This document shows, one piece after another, positions 7,373-14,666 of a stretch of 20,608 bases of DNA. The translations under genes were made by a program, and so were the position numbers. Positions within the stretch are counted from its first letter, which is position 1. Every line of letters starts with the position of its first letter. Source of the stretch: FW021-bin31 sp964478125 (lineage in GTDB: Bacteria; Bacteroidota; Bacteroidia; Chitinophagales; Chitinophagaceae); contig CAYZGR010000055.1 of the NCBI GenBank assembly GCA_964478125.1, positions 1 through 20,608 of the forward strand. The letters run 5' to 3'. Under the pieces are notes generated by a model. It worked only from the letters and a program-made list of their open reading frames with translations. It ran no database searches and was not told where the DNA came from.

Positions 7373-8293
7373 TTAATTCTGATGATATGCTTTAGCAAAG
7401 TCCTTAGCAAAATCGGCAAGTTTTATTTTGCCGAATACCGGTCTGTTGCGGTAATAATCTTCATATAATTTGCCGCTGTGCATGCCGGCATTCATTTCCA
7501 CAAGATCCCGTGCTGTATTGGGATGCATGCCGGCTGCCAGCAGCCCCTTTAGCATTTCCTCATCGGCAATAACACGCCATTCCAAATTCGGCCGGCCAAC
7601 CGCATCTCCCAGCATCCGGGCTATTTCGTCACAACTCAACTCATCACTGGCAACATAGCGTATTTTTCTTGTTCCCGGTTGCGCAGCAGTTAATTCCTCA
7701 GCGACCGCCATAGCAATATCAACGGGCGACACCCAAGGCTTTTTATCCGCTCCGCCATAGTTTGAGGTAATGACGCCTTCCTGTCTTATCGCCGGTATAA
7801 AGCCCAGCAAGTTGTAATAAAAGCCGACAGGCCGCATAAAAGTTAAGGAAATTTCGGCGGGCAACTGTCGTAAAGTGTTTTCTATTTCATAAGCATACCG
7901 CAACATGCCGCTACCTTTGTCCGTGTGGGCGCCCACACTGCTAAGATGCACTACCCGACGGACTCCTGACTGGCGGATGGCCTGCAGATAAACAGGAGCA
8001 AACCCGGTATAATATGCCACCACGTCAATATTCGGGTCAAACAAATGAGGCATGGGCGTCATGCAATACACGGCATCAGCACCTGTAAATACAGCTGTCA
8101 GAAAATCTGCATCACGCAATCGGCCGATCGCAGCTTTGGCGCCAAGGGCTTCAATGGCTTCTCGTCGTTCAGCGTTGCTGCTGATAACCGTAATGTCGTG
8201 GCCTTCCTGCCCGTCCGGCAGGCGGGTTTGAATGAGTTCCTGTGCCAGGGACCGGCTGATGTGCCCTAAGGAGCCTGTTAGTACAATTTTCAT
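7373..8293 (-). CDS. NmrA-type NAD(P)-binding protein
   Basis: A 306-residue atypical SDR of the NmrA/HSCARG type. It starts with a Rossmann motif variant (TGSLGHIS, residues 6-13), followed by VISSN at the second strand and GADAVYCMTPMP, typical of this group. Family members either reduce quinones or sense the NADP(H) ratio, often as part of oxidative-stress responses; which applies is not clear. Residues 23-30 (TRLPDGQE) appear to be an insertion encoded by a GC-rich palindrome: related proteins read from ELIQ directly into GHDVTVIS. The insertion keeps the frame and lies on a surface loop, so the protein can still fold. It is the first gene of a likely unit with the dehydrogenase 24 bp downstream. 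Confidence 0.9.
   Translation of the reverse strand: MKIVLTGSLGHISRSLAQELIQTRLPDGQEGHDITVISSNAERREAIEALGAKAAIGRLRDADFLTAVFTGADAVYCMTPMPHLFDPNIDVVAYYTGFAPVYLQAIRQSGVRRVVHLSSVGAHTDKGSGMLRYAYEIENTLRQLPAEISLTFMRPVGFYYNLLGFIPAIRQEGVITSNYGGADKKPWVSPVDIAMAVAEELTAAQPGTRKIRYVASDELSCDEIARMLGDAVGRPNLEWRVIADEEMLKGLLAAGMHPNTARDLVEMNAGMHSGKLYEDYYRNRPVFGKIKLADFAKDFAKAYHQN
8206..8222. repeat. in-frame palindromic insertion, GC-rich
   Basis: The palindrome CCTGCC-N5-GGCAGG lies within the NmrA-type gene and encodes most of LPDGQE. Extra residues 23-30 correspond to 24 bp (8204-8227), a multiple of three. Very similar GC-rich palindromes are known as dispersed short repeats in Bacteroidota genomes, where they also occur inside genes. 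No second close copy was found in this window. Confidence 0.6.
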
Positions 8294-8395
8294 CTTTGAT
8301 CATTTTTGTCGATGCAAAGATGAGGCGATGCCAAACAACGGATGTAACCAAATCGGCTTTTGTTGTAGCCAAAAGTTATTAAGCTGATTAAAATT

Positions 8396-8845
8396 TCAGG
8401 CATCCGGAATTTCAGGTTCTACTAATCTTTTCAGCTTATCCAATGAATCCTGCCAGCCCAGGTAACACCTTTCGGCAGGTATGAGTGATGGGATCCCTTC
8501 TTGTGTGGCCTTTAATTCTGTGCCACAGGAAACCTGTTTAAGCCATACGGTGGTTACCATTTCGTCGGGCAAATTAGGATCATCGAACTGATCGGTATAT
8601 TGAAGGAATTCGTTTGGTTTTAGTTCCAGATATTTTCCACCAAAGGAGTGCTGATTGCCTGTAGAAAAATTGGTGAAAGACATTTTGTAAATTCCGCCTT
8701 CTTTAAAATCTAATTGATGTACTACGCCTAAAAATCCGTAAGGCGGGAGCCATGAAGCAAGTGCATGTGGATCAGAAAATGCACGATAAATTTTTTCGGG
8801 AGATGCGGTAAGCACCCTGTGTAAGGTTACACTGTTGTTTGACAT
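8396..8845 (-). CDS. SRPBCC (AHSA1-like) domain protein
   Basis: A 149-residue single-domain protein of the SRPBCC/START fold, AHSA1 branch. The start (TLHRVLTASPEKIYRAFSDP, then ASWLPP) is the characteristic first strand and helix, followed by KEGGIYKMSFTN and the central YLELKPNEFLQYTDQF, and it ends with a long C-terminal helix (GWQDSLDKLKRLVE). The fold has a deep hydrophobic pocket that binds small molecules. Such proteins are often encoded with an ArsR regulator, but none is present here. The gap of 102 bp to the NmrA gene suggests a separate promoter for that gene or a read-through unit. The length is normal and no defect is seen; the ligand is unknown. Confidence 0.9.
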   Translation of the reverse strand: MSNNSVTLHRVLTASPEKIYRAFSDPHALASWLPPYGFLGVVHQLDFKEGGIYKMSFTNFSTGNQHSFGGKYLELKPNEFLQYTDQFDDPNLPDEMVTTVWLKQVSCGTELKATQEGIPSLIPAERCYLGWQDSLDKLKRLVEPEIPDA

Positions 8846-9278
8846 AATATTTGTTTTTTTAAATGATTAACTATTTATCTGTTGTGACTAATAAGCCGGT
8901 TGAGGTCAAATTTATCGGTGAGACTACCCAATAGCATGCTTGCAATGATTGATTTGTATTGCCTCCATTGGCAAGCTTTTGTATAATGTCTGGACCTCCA
9001 TTCAGTACTACAAGCAAGCATTAAAGTCATTGGATTATCTTTTATCAGACCCGTTCCCTTGCATCTATCAGAGCTCATCAATACAGCATTATCATTTTTT
9101 AATTCGGAAGAGGGTATCTTTCATTTTGTCTTACATGAGGGATAACAATGGTGAACCGCCAACGATCTGTAAATATAATCCACCGCCAAAACACTCTATA
9201 TATAAAGTACATTGCTTTGCGGCATTGCCGTTAAATATAAGATATGATGGTCTTATCTGTGTCATGCGCCCCGGGTCT
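8846..9278. other. 433-bp spacer without recognisable gene
   Basis: Between the SRPBCC gene and the VOC gene both strands carry only short open frames without a recognisable domain (for example a 68-codon minus frame at 8875-9081). The promoter of the SRPBCC gene should lie near 8846-8900. A small GC-rich patch (CGCCCCGGG, about 9266-9275) lies just after the VOC stop. Nothing else was identified. Confidence 0.5.
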
Positions 9279-9689
9279 TTATTTTTGCTGGGGAATTTTT
9301 GCCATGTCCATGTAAAAAGCTTCCCAATGATGTCCGTCGGGGTCAGTGAAACCACGTTGATACATAAAGCCGTAATCTTTAGGTTCACCCGTCTGACTTC
9401 CACCTGCAGATAATGCTTTTTCAGCAATGGCGTTGACTTCTTCATTACTGCCGTAAGCCAGAGAATAGCCGGCAGCCACTGTTTTGCTTGTATCGGCAAT
9501 CGGCCTGCTGGTGAACTCACTGAATTTTTTGTGAGTCAGTAGCATCACAAAAATTTCTTCACTCAGTACCATGCAGGCAGCCGTGTCGTCCGTGAATTGT
9601 GGATTGTTTGTAAATCCGATGGTCTCATAGAAAACCTTTGAACGCTTGAGGTCGGCAACCGGTAGGTTGATAAAAATTTGCTTTTTCAT
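9279..9689 (-). CDS. VOC family protein (glyoxalase-like)
   Basis: A 136-residue protein of the vicinal oxygen chelate superfamily. It starts with IFINLPVADLKRSKVFYETIGF, the usual first beta-alpha motif of the PhnB/glyoxalase type, contains ACMVLSEEIFVMLLTHKKF, and ends with GFTDPDGHHWEAFYMD, the second-module motif with a metal-ligand-like Glu. The protein is a single unit with two beta-alpha-beta-beta-beta modules, probably a cytoplasmic dimer. Members include glyoxalases, antibiotic-binding proteins and dioxygenases; the sequence does not decide between them. It is a single gene with spacers on both sides and has its own likely -7 box. Confidence 0.9.
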   Translation of the reverse strand: MKKQIFINLPVADLKRSKVFYETIGFTNNPQFTDDTAACMVLSEEIFVMLLTHKKFSEFTSRPIADTSKTVAAGYSLAYGSNEEVNAIAEKALSAGGSQTGEPKDYGFMYQRGFTDPDGHHWEAFYMDMAKIPQQK

Positions 9690-9734
9690 TTTTTTATTTT
9701 TTTAGCGTGATCGATTTAGCTCAAATGGATAACA

Positions 9735-9742
9735 CAAAGATA
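9735..9742 (-). promoter_or_regulatory. candidate -7 box of VOC gene
   Basis: On the minus strand TATCTTTG matches the Bacteroidota -7 consensus TAnnTTTG exactly and lies 45 bp before the start codon at 9689. A clear -33 TTTG was not found at the normal spacing, so this is a partial match. Confidence 0.4.
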
Positions 9743-9817
9743 GGATATCCAATGATTGTTAATGTTGTGTGATAACGACAACTAAGGGGGTGTTTTGCGA
9801 CAATTTGGTATCTTCAC

Positions 9818-9895
9818 TTATCGAAATATTCTATTCTGATAAGATTTTTTATTGTGGATAAGGTGATCATGAAAACGGAGTGGCCGGGAAACTCG
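9818..9895 (-). pseudogene. RAYT/IS200-like transposase remnant (A)
   Basis: The minus strand reads RPLRFHDHLIHNKKSYQNR before a stop at 9818-9820. The block RFHDHxIxNKKSYQN is the conserved C-terminal motif of RAYT-type (REP-associated tyrosine) transposases, normally WQxRFHDHIIRNEKEYxNIxxYI. Only this block remains. It is related at DNA level to the remnant at 14188-14234 (38 of 47 positions by eye), so both derive from related elements. Confidence 0.65.
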
Positions 9896-10084
9896 GGATT
9901 TATTTTTCGGGGCTGTATCCTACATACCCTTTTATATATTGAAGAAAAATGCTTGAACAGCTCTTATATCAAAGGATATGGATCCTACTTACTAAATTAT
10001 ATAAGTATACCATGAAATGCCCCATCCTATATACAAAATAAATGCGATAATATGTACTGAAGTCGAAACATCAACATGATGCTA

Positions 10085-10669
10085 TCATTCTTTAAATGCT
10101 TTACTCAGGAAATATAATTTGTAACCCATATCCTTTACACAATAAATCTTAAAGCCGAATTTTTGATACCATGGAAGATTTTTTAAAGTGGAAGTTTCAA
10201 GACAAACGATCCTATTCATTTCTTTACTTTCCTCCAGAATAGCTTTCAGAAGAAGGCTTCCTTTACCTTTGTTTTGTTCCTGAGGATCTACTCCAATAAA
10301 CCATATATAGGTCATTAATTCTTTAGGTTGAACTTGTTTGATTAGAGATTCACGTTTTAAAGTGCTCAGGATCTTTTTTATGCCCATGCAGCGGAAGATC
10401 AATTGGATATCCCAGACAACCGATTGGATCATTATTTTTTTCCGGTCGGGATATAATAGTAATGCACAGGCAGTCTCGTCATCCGATAATATTATCTTGC
10501 CAAATCGGGAACACATCTTGTAGGAGTACTCCATTAAATGCTCGATTCTCCGTTGCCTTGCCTTATCATGTTTGATGATATAGTTGACGCTTTGGTTCTT
10601 ATCGAAGGATCTGGCAAGGAGGTTAATCACAACTTCCTTTCTATTTATGGGCAAGGATTCTTTATACAT
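10085..10669 (-). CDS. GNAT family N-acetyltransferase
   Basis: A 194-residue GCN5-related acetyltransferase. The acetyl-CoA-binding motif A is visible as IGVDPQEQNKGKGSLLLKAIL (Q-x-x-G-x-G), followed by CLETSTLKNLPWYQKFGFKIY, the typical beta5-alpha4 motif with a conserved Tyr. The N-terminal half is less conserved and should form the acceptor-binding side. The substrate is not predictable. The gene lies 51 bp downstream of the chromate transporter gene on the same strand and probably is the last gene of the amine oxidase-chrA unit. Length is normal; no defect is seen. Confidence 0.9.
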   Translation of the reverse strand: MYKESLPINRKEVVINLLARSFDKNQSVNYIIKHDKARQRRIEHLMEYSYKMCSRFGKIILSDDETACALLLYPDRKKIMIQSVVWDIQLIFRCMGIKKILSTLKRESLIKQVQPKELMTYIWFIGVDPQEQNKGKGSLLLKAILEESKEMNRIVCLETSTLKNLPWYQKFGFKIYCVKDMGYKLYFLSKAFKE

Positions 10670-10720
10670 TTATCAATTGGATTTATTTTTCCGTATTTGG
10701 AGCGTGATACATTTGTTGAA

Positions 10721-11869
10721 TTACATTTTGAGCAATAAGAAGCCCCCAAGACTTCCAATCAGAATGATAACAACCGTATTTAGCTTTTTGATGCTAAGCG
10801 TTAGTACAAGACATAGCGCTAGGATCACTGCGCCCCGCCAGTTTTGTATCGAGGCAGTTAACAAATGAAGTCCGACGACTGCTATAATTGATATAGATGC
10901 CGCGCTAAGCCCATCTAAGAAAAGCCTTAGCTTTTGGTTTTTTCTGGCTGATGACAGCACCCGGTGCAAAGATAAGGAAATGAAAAATGAGGGTAAAAAA
11001 ATAGATAAGGTGGCGATCAAACCGCCCCTTGTCCCATCAATGATATATCCCGCAAAGGTGGCGCTCGAAAGAATGGGTCCCGGCGTGATCTGGCCTACAG
11101 CAATGGCATCCATCAACTGATGGCGGGTTAACCAGTGATTCTTTCTTACTAAAGACTCGTCCATATAGGCAAAAAGTACATAGCCGCTGCCATATAGCAC
11201 CGCTCCTATCTTGAGGAAAATGAAGAAAAGTTTATTATCTGAAAACCGGTTGGTTATTTGCAATAATAAAGGAGTAAAGAATAGGCCTGTAAATACCTGC
11301 AGTTTATGTTTTCTATAGGTGCGGAGAAAATAATAGATCAGTCCTGCGCCAATAATCAATAATACCTCGTTCATCCCATACAGGGCGCCGACGAAGATCA
11401 AAATGCACAAGACAATAAGAGCCGTGTTGTTTTTCATGGTCGTACTCCATAGCCGGAACACTGCGCCAATAAGCAAGGCCGTTGTTGCAGGCCTCAGGCC
11501 AAAAATAAAACCCTGAACATCTGGAAGGGTACTGTATTTCTGATAAAAATAACCCAAAAGCAGACAGATAAGCATGGCGGGGGTGATATAACAGATACCG
11601 GCAATTACCAGTCCCAGGCGGCCGCCCCGTTCTTTTCCGCAATGCATCACGATTTCAACGGCATTAGGTCCGGGAATAATGTAAGAAGTGCTTAGGACAT
11701 CCATAAAGTGCTGATGGTCAATCCACCTCCGCCTGATTACCATCTCATTTTCTATAGTGGCCACCATACCTGCAATTCCGCCGAATCCAATGGTTCCCAG
11801 CTTTAGACTGGAAACGGCGATCTCTTTTATCTGCTTTATTTTACTTTCTCCGATATTTTGTTGAGACAT
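10721..11869 (-). CDS. chrA: chromate transporter, two-domain CHR type
   Basis: A 382-residue membrane protein of the CHR (chromate ion transporter) family. Two homologous halves are visible: the first with LKLGTIGFGGIAGM, RRWIDHQHFMDVLSTSYIIPGPNA and KERGGRLG, the second with FLKIGAVLYGSGYVLFAYMD, HWLTRHQLMDAIAVGQITPGP and GTRGG. The PGP motifs and the repeated FGG/YGSG plus helices are the family signature. About ten membrane helices are expected. Known members export chromate, but many homologues are untested and may move sulfate or another anion. The gene sits 59 bp after an amine oxidase and 51 bp before a GNAT gene, with an AraC regulator divergent. The family call is firm; chromate as substrate is inferred. 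Confidence 0.92.
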   Translation of the reverse strand: MSQQNIGESKIKQIKEIAVSSLKLGTIGFGGIAGMVATIENEMVIRRRWIDHQHFMDVLSTSYIIPGPNAVEIVMHCGKERGGRLGLVIAGICYITPAMLICLLLGYFYQKYSTLPDVQGFIFGLRPATTALLIGAVFRLWSTTMKNNTALIVLCILIFVGALYGMNEVLLIIGAGLIYYFLRTYRKHKLQVFTGLFFTPLLLQITNRFSDNKLFFIFLKIGAVLYGSGYVLFAYMDESLVRKNHWLTRHQLMDAIAVGQITPGPILSSATFAGYIIDGTRGGLIATLSIFLPSFFISLSLHRVLSSARKNQKLRLFLDGLSAASISIIAVVGLHLLTASIQNWRGAVILALCLVLTLSIKKLNTVVIILIGSLGGFLLLKM

Positions 11870-11928
11870 TTCTGAAAATCTCTTTTATTCTGACGGATAC
11901 ATAAGGTATAAAAAAGTCCGGTAGCACT

Positions 11929-12981
11929 TTACAACTTTCCGACCATATACTTTGCCGAAAGTACGGCACCTTCCATATATCCAGAAAATTCAGTGACTGT
12001 CTCTGTCCCTGAAAAAAACAACTTATTGTTCATATAACCTTGTTGTAACAATGGATGTCCATTATTCTGATGCGGGCGTCTGATGACCTGATTGCCATCC
12101 ATAATAAATTCGTTTATCCAGGCCTTATCAAAATAGCCTATAGGATCTAACGCTTCCTTTCCCAATAATTCTCCCAACTGTCTTAATACCATTTCTTTCC
12201 TTACATTTTGTGGATAAGATGCCGATCCACTATTGAGAAAACCTATAAAACCAAATCTATCTTCTTCGAAGTTAGTATGGTCGTACATTTCTGTAATAAT
12301 TCCGGCATGGCTGTATAACATTCCAGAGTACCCGTTATTCCGCCAAAAAGGATTTGCATATTCCAATGTAAATTTGATAGATCCGGCCATCCATGTTTGT
12401 ACATCCGGGAAAATGGAGCTAACTACATCTGGCAGTCCGGGTGAAAATGTTATTTGTTTAGTTATCAATTGAGGTGGAATACAAATAATCACTTTATCTG
12501 TATCCATTGTTGTTCCATCGGCAGTTTCCAATCGTATGCCATCTTCAGTTTCTTTTATTATCGTTACCTTTTTATTCAATAAAATATTACTATCGGATAA
12601 TCTCTGTGCTAATGTATCGGTCAACAATTGCATTCCTCCAGCCAACTTATATGAGGGTGTTTCTGCTTCAGGTATGAAGAACTCCTGCGGTGGTTCAAAT
12701 GACTTGCTTTGAAATAGGGTCTTGCCTTTTGAAAATTGCGAATACTTCTTTAACCCTAATTCTTCAATCAGAGCCAATAAATTAGGATGCATATCTGAGA
12801 ACCAGGTCGCACCTAATTCCAGTGGTGTGTCATTGGCGCCCTTAATCGTTTGAATCCTTCCTCCTAATCTTGAAGAGGCTTCAAGAACAGTGGCCTTAAT
12901 ATTTTTTTTAGATAAAAAATAGGCCAAAGTAAGCCCGCTCAGTCCGCCGCCTATGATATAAACCCTTTCGTTTGATTTCAT
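11929..12981 (-). CDS. flavin amine oxidase-like FAD protein
   Basis: A 350-residue FAD-dependent oxidoreductase of the monoamine oxidase/amino-acid oxidase type. The start is the dinucleotide-binding motif VYIIGGGLSGLTLAYFLSKK, then EASSRLGGRIQT (the second FAD motif), LGATWFS, and SYKLAGGMQLLTDTLAQRL. The C-terminal motif FFSGTETVTEFSGYMEGAVLSAK closes the FAD site. At 350 residues it is shorter than typical monoamine oxidases (~450). No signal peptide is seen. The substrate is unknown; oxidation of an amine with release of H2O2 is the family reaction. It is the first gene of a unit with the chromate transporter and a GNAT gene and is divergent from an AraC regulator. Confidence 0.9.
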   Translation of the reverse strand: MKSNERVYIIGGGLSGLTLAYFLSKKNIKATVLEASSRLGGRIQTIKGANDTPLELGATWFSDMHPNLLALIEELGLKKYSQFSKGKTLFQSKSFEPPQEFFIPEAETPSYKLAGGMQLLTDTLAQRLSDSNILLNKKVTIIKETEDGIRLETADGTTMDTDKVIICIPPQLITKQITFSPGLPDVVSSIFPDVQTWMAGSIKFTLEYANPFWRNNGYSGMLYSHAGIITEMYDHTNFEEDRFGFIGFLNSGSASYPQNVRKEMVLRQLGELLGKEALDPIGYFDKAWINEFIMDGNQVIRRPHQNNGHPLLQQGYMNNKLFFSGTETVTEFSGYMEGAVLSAKYMVGKL

Positions 12982-13133
12982 TCTATTACTATTGATTTTA
13001 AGATGCGAAATTCTGTTTTATATCCTTATTTTTATAGGATAATTCGGAAAGCTCATGGTATTTATGGGAGGGAAGGATCACACATACTTGTAGAATGAAA
13101 CATCCACTTTCAACGATTGTTGTATATTAGCCG
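12982..13133. promoter_or_regulatory. divergent promoter region with palindrome
   Basis: The ~150 bp between the amine oxidase start and the AraC start must hold both promoters. A perfect inverted repeat TATCCT-N9-AGGATA lies at 13021-13041 and is a candidate operator. AraC proteins often bind direct rather than inverted half-sites, so this could also be a repressor site or chance in AT-rich DNA. Confidence 0.4.
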
Positions 13134-13145
13134 GTGAATAGAACC

Positions 13146-14060
13146 ATGAGAAATATCCCGATGATGAAGGAAAAAGACAGTGAGATAAAAGCGTATCATC
13201 TTAACCGGTATCAGACTAGCAAGCCTCAACTCGCGATTTATGATCTAAACGAATATGTAAAAGCAAATAAGTGCCGGATGAGCAAACCGCATATACACAG
13301 TTTTTATCAAATCCTATGGTTTAAGAAGGGAAAGGGAATACATTCTGTTGATCTTAAAGAGTACAAGGTGTTTGACAATACTATATTCCTTATTGCAAAA
13401 AACCAGGTACATTATTTTGATGGACAGACCGGCTATGAAGGGGTGCTTATTCATTTTAACGAAATTTTCCTGGTGAACAACCAAAGCGAAATGGATTTTT
13501 TCTTAAAATGTAGTTTGTTTAATAACCTTTATCAACAGCCATCTTGCCGTGTCGGTGGGGATATTAAGGATTTGCTGGATAAATATATTTTGCAATTTAA
13601 ACGGGAACTGGATAATGAAGAGGCGTTTGGTAAGGAGCTGCTATTAAGAAATTATCTTAAAAATTTCCTTATTCAGATACAACGGGCAAAGAATAAGTGG
13701 GGAAACTCGCTTGACCCCCTACCACATTCCTTTGATGAAAAGAGGCTCCAATTTGTCCGCTTTATTAATCTCATCAATGAACATTATAAAAAAGGGTTTA
13801 CCATAGCAAAATATGCGAGATTACTGCATATATCTACCAGAAGTCTATCTGAACTAACGCATCAACTTTTGAATAAAACTCCGTCTCAGATGATACAAGA
13901 ACGTATTATTTTGGAAGCACAGCGCATGCTCTTGTATTCCAATATGAACGTAAATCAGATAGGATATCGGTTAGGGTTTGAGGATGCATCATACTTCGCA
14001 AAGTATTTTAAGAAACATACCAACATTTCCCCATTGGCATTTCGAAAGTCGATTTCTTAA
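13146..14060 (+). CDS. AraC family transcriptional regulator
   Basis: A ~304-residue regulator. The N-terminal half is a cupin-like ligand domain (KPHIHSFYQILWFKKGKG, then IFLIAKNQVHYFD), and the C-terminal ~100 residues form the AraC double helix-turn-helix: FTIAKYARLLHISTRSLSELTHQLLN with TPSQMIQERI, then NVNQIGYRLGFEDASYFAKYFKKHTNISPLAFRK. The start is uncertain: a GTG at 13134, and ATGs at 13146, 13161 and 13164 are all in frame; no clear ribosome-binding site decides. It is divergent from the amine oxidase-chrA-GNAT unit, the arrangement typical of a local activator. The effector is unknown; a small amine or an oxyanion would fit the context but is inference. Confidence 0.9.
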   Translation: MRNIPMMKEKDSEIKAYHLNRYQTSKPQLAIYDLNEYVKANKCRMSKPHIHSFYQILWFKKGKGIHSVDLKEYKVFDNTIFLIAKNQVHYFDGQTGYEGVLIHFNEIFLVNNQSEMDFFLKCSLFNNLYQQPSCRVGGDIKDLLDKYILQFKRELDNEEAFGKELLLRNYLKNFLIQIQRAKNKWGNSLDPLPHSFDEKRLQFVRFINLINEHYKKGFTIAKYARLLHISTRSLSELTHQLLNKTPSQMIQERIILEAQRMLLYSNMNVNQIGYRLGFEDASYFAKYFKKHTNISPLAFRKSIS

Positions 14061-14068
14061 ACCTGCTA

Positions 14069-14404
14069 TTATAGAAGCCGCCTTAAAAAAGTGATGATAG
14101 AAACAGAGACAGTACTGCCGGTATTTATACCATTACGATCACCCGGCCCATGTTCGGGGCTGGTCTGAATGTATTGTGCGATGTTTTGATAGAATTTTTT
14201 ATTACGGATCATGTGATCCTGAAAACGGGGTTGCCATCCGTTTTCGAATCCCGACCGGTTGACGTGTTTTGTTACGGCTGATTTATAGGGACGAATGATG
14301 ATGGATACAGAAGGGGATTTAGGAGAGATAATGGCCTTTTTGTCGTTTTTACCGATGGTGATGATGGGCGGCTGTAGGACCGTTGCATGCGACGGCTTTG
14401 CCAT
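14069..14404 (-). pseudogene. RAYT/IS200-like transposase remnant (B)
   Basis: The minus strand encodes the C-terminal part of a RAYT-type (REP-associated Y1) transposase. In order: a spacer-like Pro/Ser-rich stretch, SVSIIIRPYKSAVTKHVNR, GWQPRFQDHMIRNKKFYQNIAQYI, and TSPEHGPGD where intact proteins have NNPxxWxxD. The block with YKSAVTK, then WQxRFxDHxIRN and a downstream YI is characteristic of this family. The N-terminal half with the HUH catalytic histidines is not found in any frame, so the gene is dead. Short region 14188-14234 is related at DNA level to the remnant at 9838-9884. RAYTs normally work on REP hairpins; a hairpin pair is present at 6555-6607. The call rests on ordered motif reading and is fairly secure. 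Confidence 0.75.
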
Positions 14405-14600
14405 TGCGACCGTCCGCCATCATCTGACCGGGTGGATGCGATCCGGGTATTTATTTCTGAATTACCCTGCAGATGCATAGGTTAAAATAAATTTTTGCAT
14501 GTAAAGATTGCGGAGTGTTACTATCCCTGTGTCGGGAAATACCGCCCGTCGCTGCGTAGGAGTGCATGAAGGGGGGGCATTCTCATAAATAATCTATAAA

Positions 14601-14639
14601 TACTAAAATAATTAGTGTGATTTACTAAAAATATTAGTA
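14601..14639. promoter_or_regulatory. paired palindromic operators before dinB
   Basis: Two copies of the same palindrome lie 28-66 bp before the dinB start. The first, at 14601-14617, is TACTAA-N5-TTAGTG (one mismatch); the second, at 14623-14639, is TACTAA-N5-TTAGTA (perfect). Their centres are 22 bp apart, about two helical turns, so two dimers could bind the same DNA face. This is the layout of a repressor site, probably a LexA- or S24-type repressor of the DNA-damage response; the repressor is not encoded in this window. No AraC gene in the window would be expected to bind such a site. Confidence 0.7.
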
Positions 14640-14666
14640 TTATTGTGCTCTCATAAAGTATGAAGG

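Larger units (their letters stand above)
9690..10084. other. 395-bp spacer with transposase remnant
   Basis: The stretch holds the VOC promoter, a transposase remnant (9818-9895) and, nearer the GNAT stop, AT-rich DNA with two inverted repeats: AGGAT/ATCCT (9973-9986) and TACTTA/TAAGTA (9986-10007). These might end transcription of the GNAT unit but lack a U-run. No intact gene is seen. Confidence 0.5.
14061..14666. other. 606-bp spacer: transposase remnant, operators
   Basis: No intact gene lies between the AraC gene and dinB. The left part (about 14069-14420) holds a minus-strand transposase remnant. The middle (about 14420-14590) shows no recognisable feature. The right end (14601-14639) holds two operator-like palindromes directly before dinB. 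Confidence 0.6.

Noticed and set aside
8875..9081. 68-codon minus-strand open frame
   Set aside because: No recognisable domain, no clear start context, and the other frames here are equally open; probably chance.
9973..10007. Inverted repeats as an intrinsic terminator of the GNAT unit
   Set aside because: Arms are short and AT-rich and no T-run follows on the minus strand; only noted in the spacer description.
14243..14253. TTCGAATCCCG looks like a tRNA T-arm
   Set aside because: The five bases before it do not pair with the five after it, and no acceptor, D or anticodon arm is found; the bases are part of the transposase remnant.
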